Assembly (NCBI GenBank): GCA_900546575.1
Contig: URDM01000070.1
Location: forward strand, 1 to 14,862
Reading direction: 5' to 3'
Length of the DNA stretch: 14,862 bases
Source of the DNA: an uncultured Prevotella sp.
GTDB lineage: Bacteria > Bacteroidota > Bacteroidia > Bacteroidales > Bacteroidaceae
Shown in pieces: positions 14,141-14,862 of this stretch. The notes below the pieces were generated by a model. That model saw nothing but the letters and a program-made list of their open reading frames with translations, made no database searches and was not told the origin of the DNA. Position numbers and translations under genes: made by a program. The first letter of the stretch is position 1, and each line of letters starts with the position of its first letter.

Positions 14141-14766
14141 GCACTATGAGAGAAATAAATCCCAAAGAAACCACCCGTGCATATGCATTTGAGCTTTGGA
14201 TGAAAGCCTCGATGCCAATGGTTACGTTTTTCAAGATTTTGGATGTCAGTCGTCTTGTTAAAATCAGCAAAAAGTCAGGTATGAAATTCAATATGCTGAT
14301 GTGCTGGTGCATCGGCAAAGCGGCAAGCAGTATCAAGGAATTTTATATGCTGCCTGTCGGAGACAAATTGATGCAATATGATGCTATTGCGGTTAATACC
14401 ATTGTTATGAACAAGGACAATGAGGTCAGTTCATGTGATGTGCCGTTTTCTGATGATTTGCAGCTATTCAATGAAGATTATCTGAAATTGACAATGGAAG
14501 TAGCCCGAAGCTGTGAGAACCACGATTTGACAGAAAGCATGGTAATAGGGACTTCCGCACTGGCCCAATATGAAATTGACGGTGCGGTAGGTATGTACAG
14601 CGGTATCTTCAACAATCCGTTTATGATATGGGGCAAGTACCATAAAGGTTTCTTCAGAACGACACTAACGGTTTCATTCCAATTCCACCACACTCAAATG
14701 GACGGGGCACATGCTGCAAAGTTCCTGGATCGCCTGCAGCAGGAAATCAATAAATTACTTGTGTAG
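14131..14766 (+). CDS. CatA-like O-acetyltransferase (chloramphenicol acetyltransferase superfamily)
   Basis: A 211-residue trimer-forming acetyl-CoA-dependent acetyltransferase of the CAT fold, close to the usual 210-220 residues. The catalytic signature HHTQMDG is at 186-192, with His187 the expected general base and Asp191 the structural aspartate. FQFHH before it and AKFLDRLQQEI after it are typical of the family. Family members from gut Bacteroidales that I remember begin near MREINPKETTRAYAFELWMK, which points to ATG 14146. The five extra residues MKLST come from the leader repeat and the junction. Both starts are possible. Whether it acetylates chloramphenicol is unknown; many such proteins are annotated only as CatA-like. 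The gene is intact and ends at TAG 14764-14766. Confidence 0.85.
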   Translation: MKLSTMREINPKETTRAYAFELWMKASMPMVTFFKILDVSRLVKISKKSGMKFNMLMCWCIGKAASSIKEFYMLPVGDKLMQYDAIAVNTIVMNKDNEVSSCDVPFSDDLQLFNEDYLKLTMEVARSCENHDLTESMVIGTSALAQYEIDGAVGMYSGIFNNPFMIWGKYHKGFFRTTLTVSFQFHHTQMDGAHAAKFLDRLQQEINKLLV

Positions 14767-14862
14767 CGATGATAATCTTAACTCACTCTAAATTGGACTT
14801 TGATTGAAAATCAAGAAGTTGGGCGTTTGCCTATATTATATAGGTAACAATATGGAAACGAG
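14767..14862 (+). other. Right-edge intergenic tail and possible start of next gene
   Basis: A small hairpin, TTGATT 14800-14805 with AATCAA 14809-14814, lies after the acetyltransferase stop without a T-tract. A short palindrome, CCTATATTATATAGG, is at 14830-14844. ATGGAAACGAG from 14852 could open a further gene that leaves the window. Nothing more can be said. Confidence 0.3.

Noticed and set aside
14131..14766. Definite chloramphenicol resistance gene
   Set aside because: The CAT catalytic motif is clear, but CatA-like proteins of gut Bacteroidales often have unknown substrates, so resistance cannot be claimed from sequence.

Overview
The window looks like a chromosomal segment of a Bacteroidales bacterium, most likely of the Prevotella/Segatella group. 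The reasons are the Bacteroidetes-type promoters (TTTG at -33, TAnnTTTG at -7), the near absence of Shine-Dalgarno sequences, a TonB-dependent receptor with a carboxypeptidase-like N-terminal domain, and a type IX secretion 'plug' protein (DUF5103). The genus is an inference from memory of such proteins.

Left part (1-5.4 kb, genes on the minus strand): after a possible C-terminal scrap of an upstream gene and an extragenic block of 11-bp repeats that forms a long imperfect palindrome (about 150-335), come folC (folate polyglutamylation), the chaperone pair grpE-dnaJ, and an ABC-F ATPase whose second ATP site looks degenerate. Intrinsic-terminator-like hairpins follow dnaJ and the ABC-F gene. 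A divergent promoter region at 5.36-5.58 kb separates this block from the plus-strand genes.

Middle part (5.58-11.02 kb, plus strand): an RluA-family pseudouridine synthase, a short CbpA-like J-domain protein, a TonB-dependent receptor, and a DUF5103 T9SS plug protein 22 bp behind it. The receptor's start codon lies inside a 23-bp hairpin that is followed by eight T residues, which is the shape of an intrinsic terminator or attenuator inside the coding region.

Right part (11.02-14.86 kb): base composition becomes clearly A+T-richer and the genes are accessory. A non-coding stretch of about 650 bp, carrying a perfect 15-bp inverted repeat, leads to a promoter-bearing direct repeat. The two copies (11524-11681 and 13983-14140) are about 97% identical over 158 bp, and both run exactly to the tenth base of the following gene. 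Copy 1 drives a small XRE regulator, followed in tight order by an unknown two-helix membrane protein, an Imm11/DUF1629-like putative immunity protein and a small lipoprotein. Copy 2 drives a CatA-like acetyltransferase. The layout suggests a mobile or amplifiable defence/immunity cassette with a shared 'leader plus start codon' module. No recombinase is visible in the window, so this remains a hypothesis.
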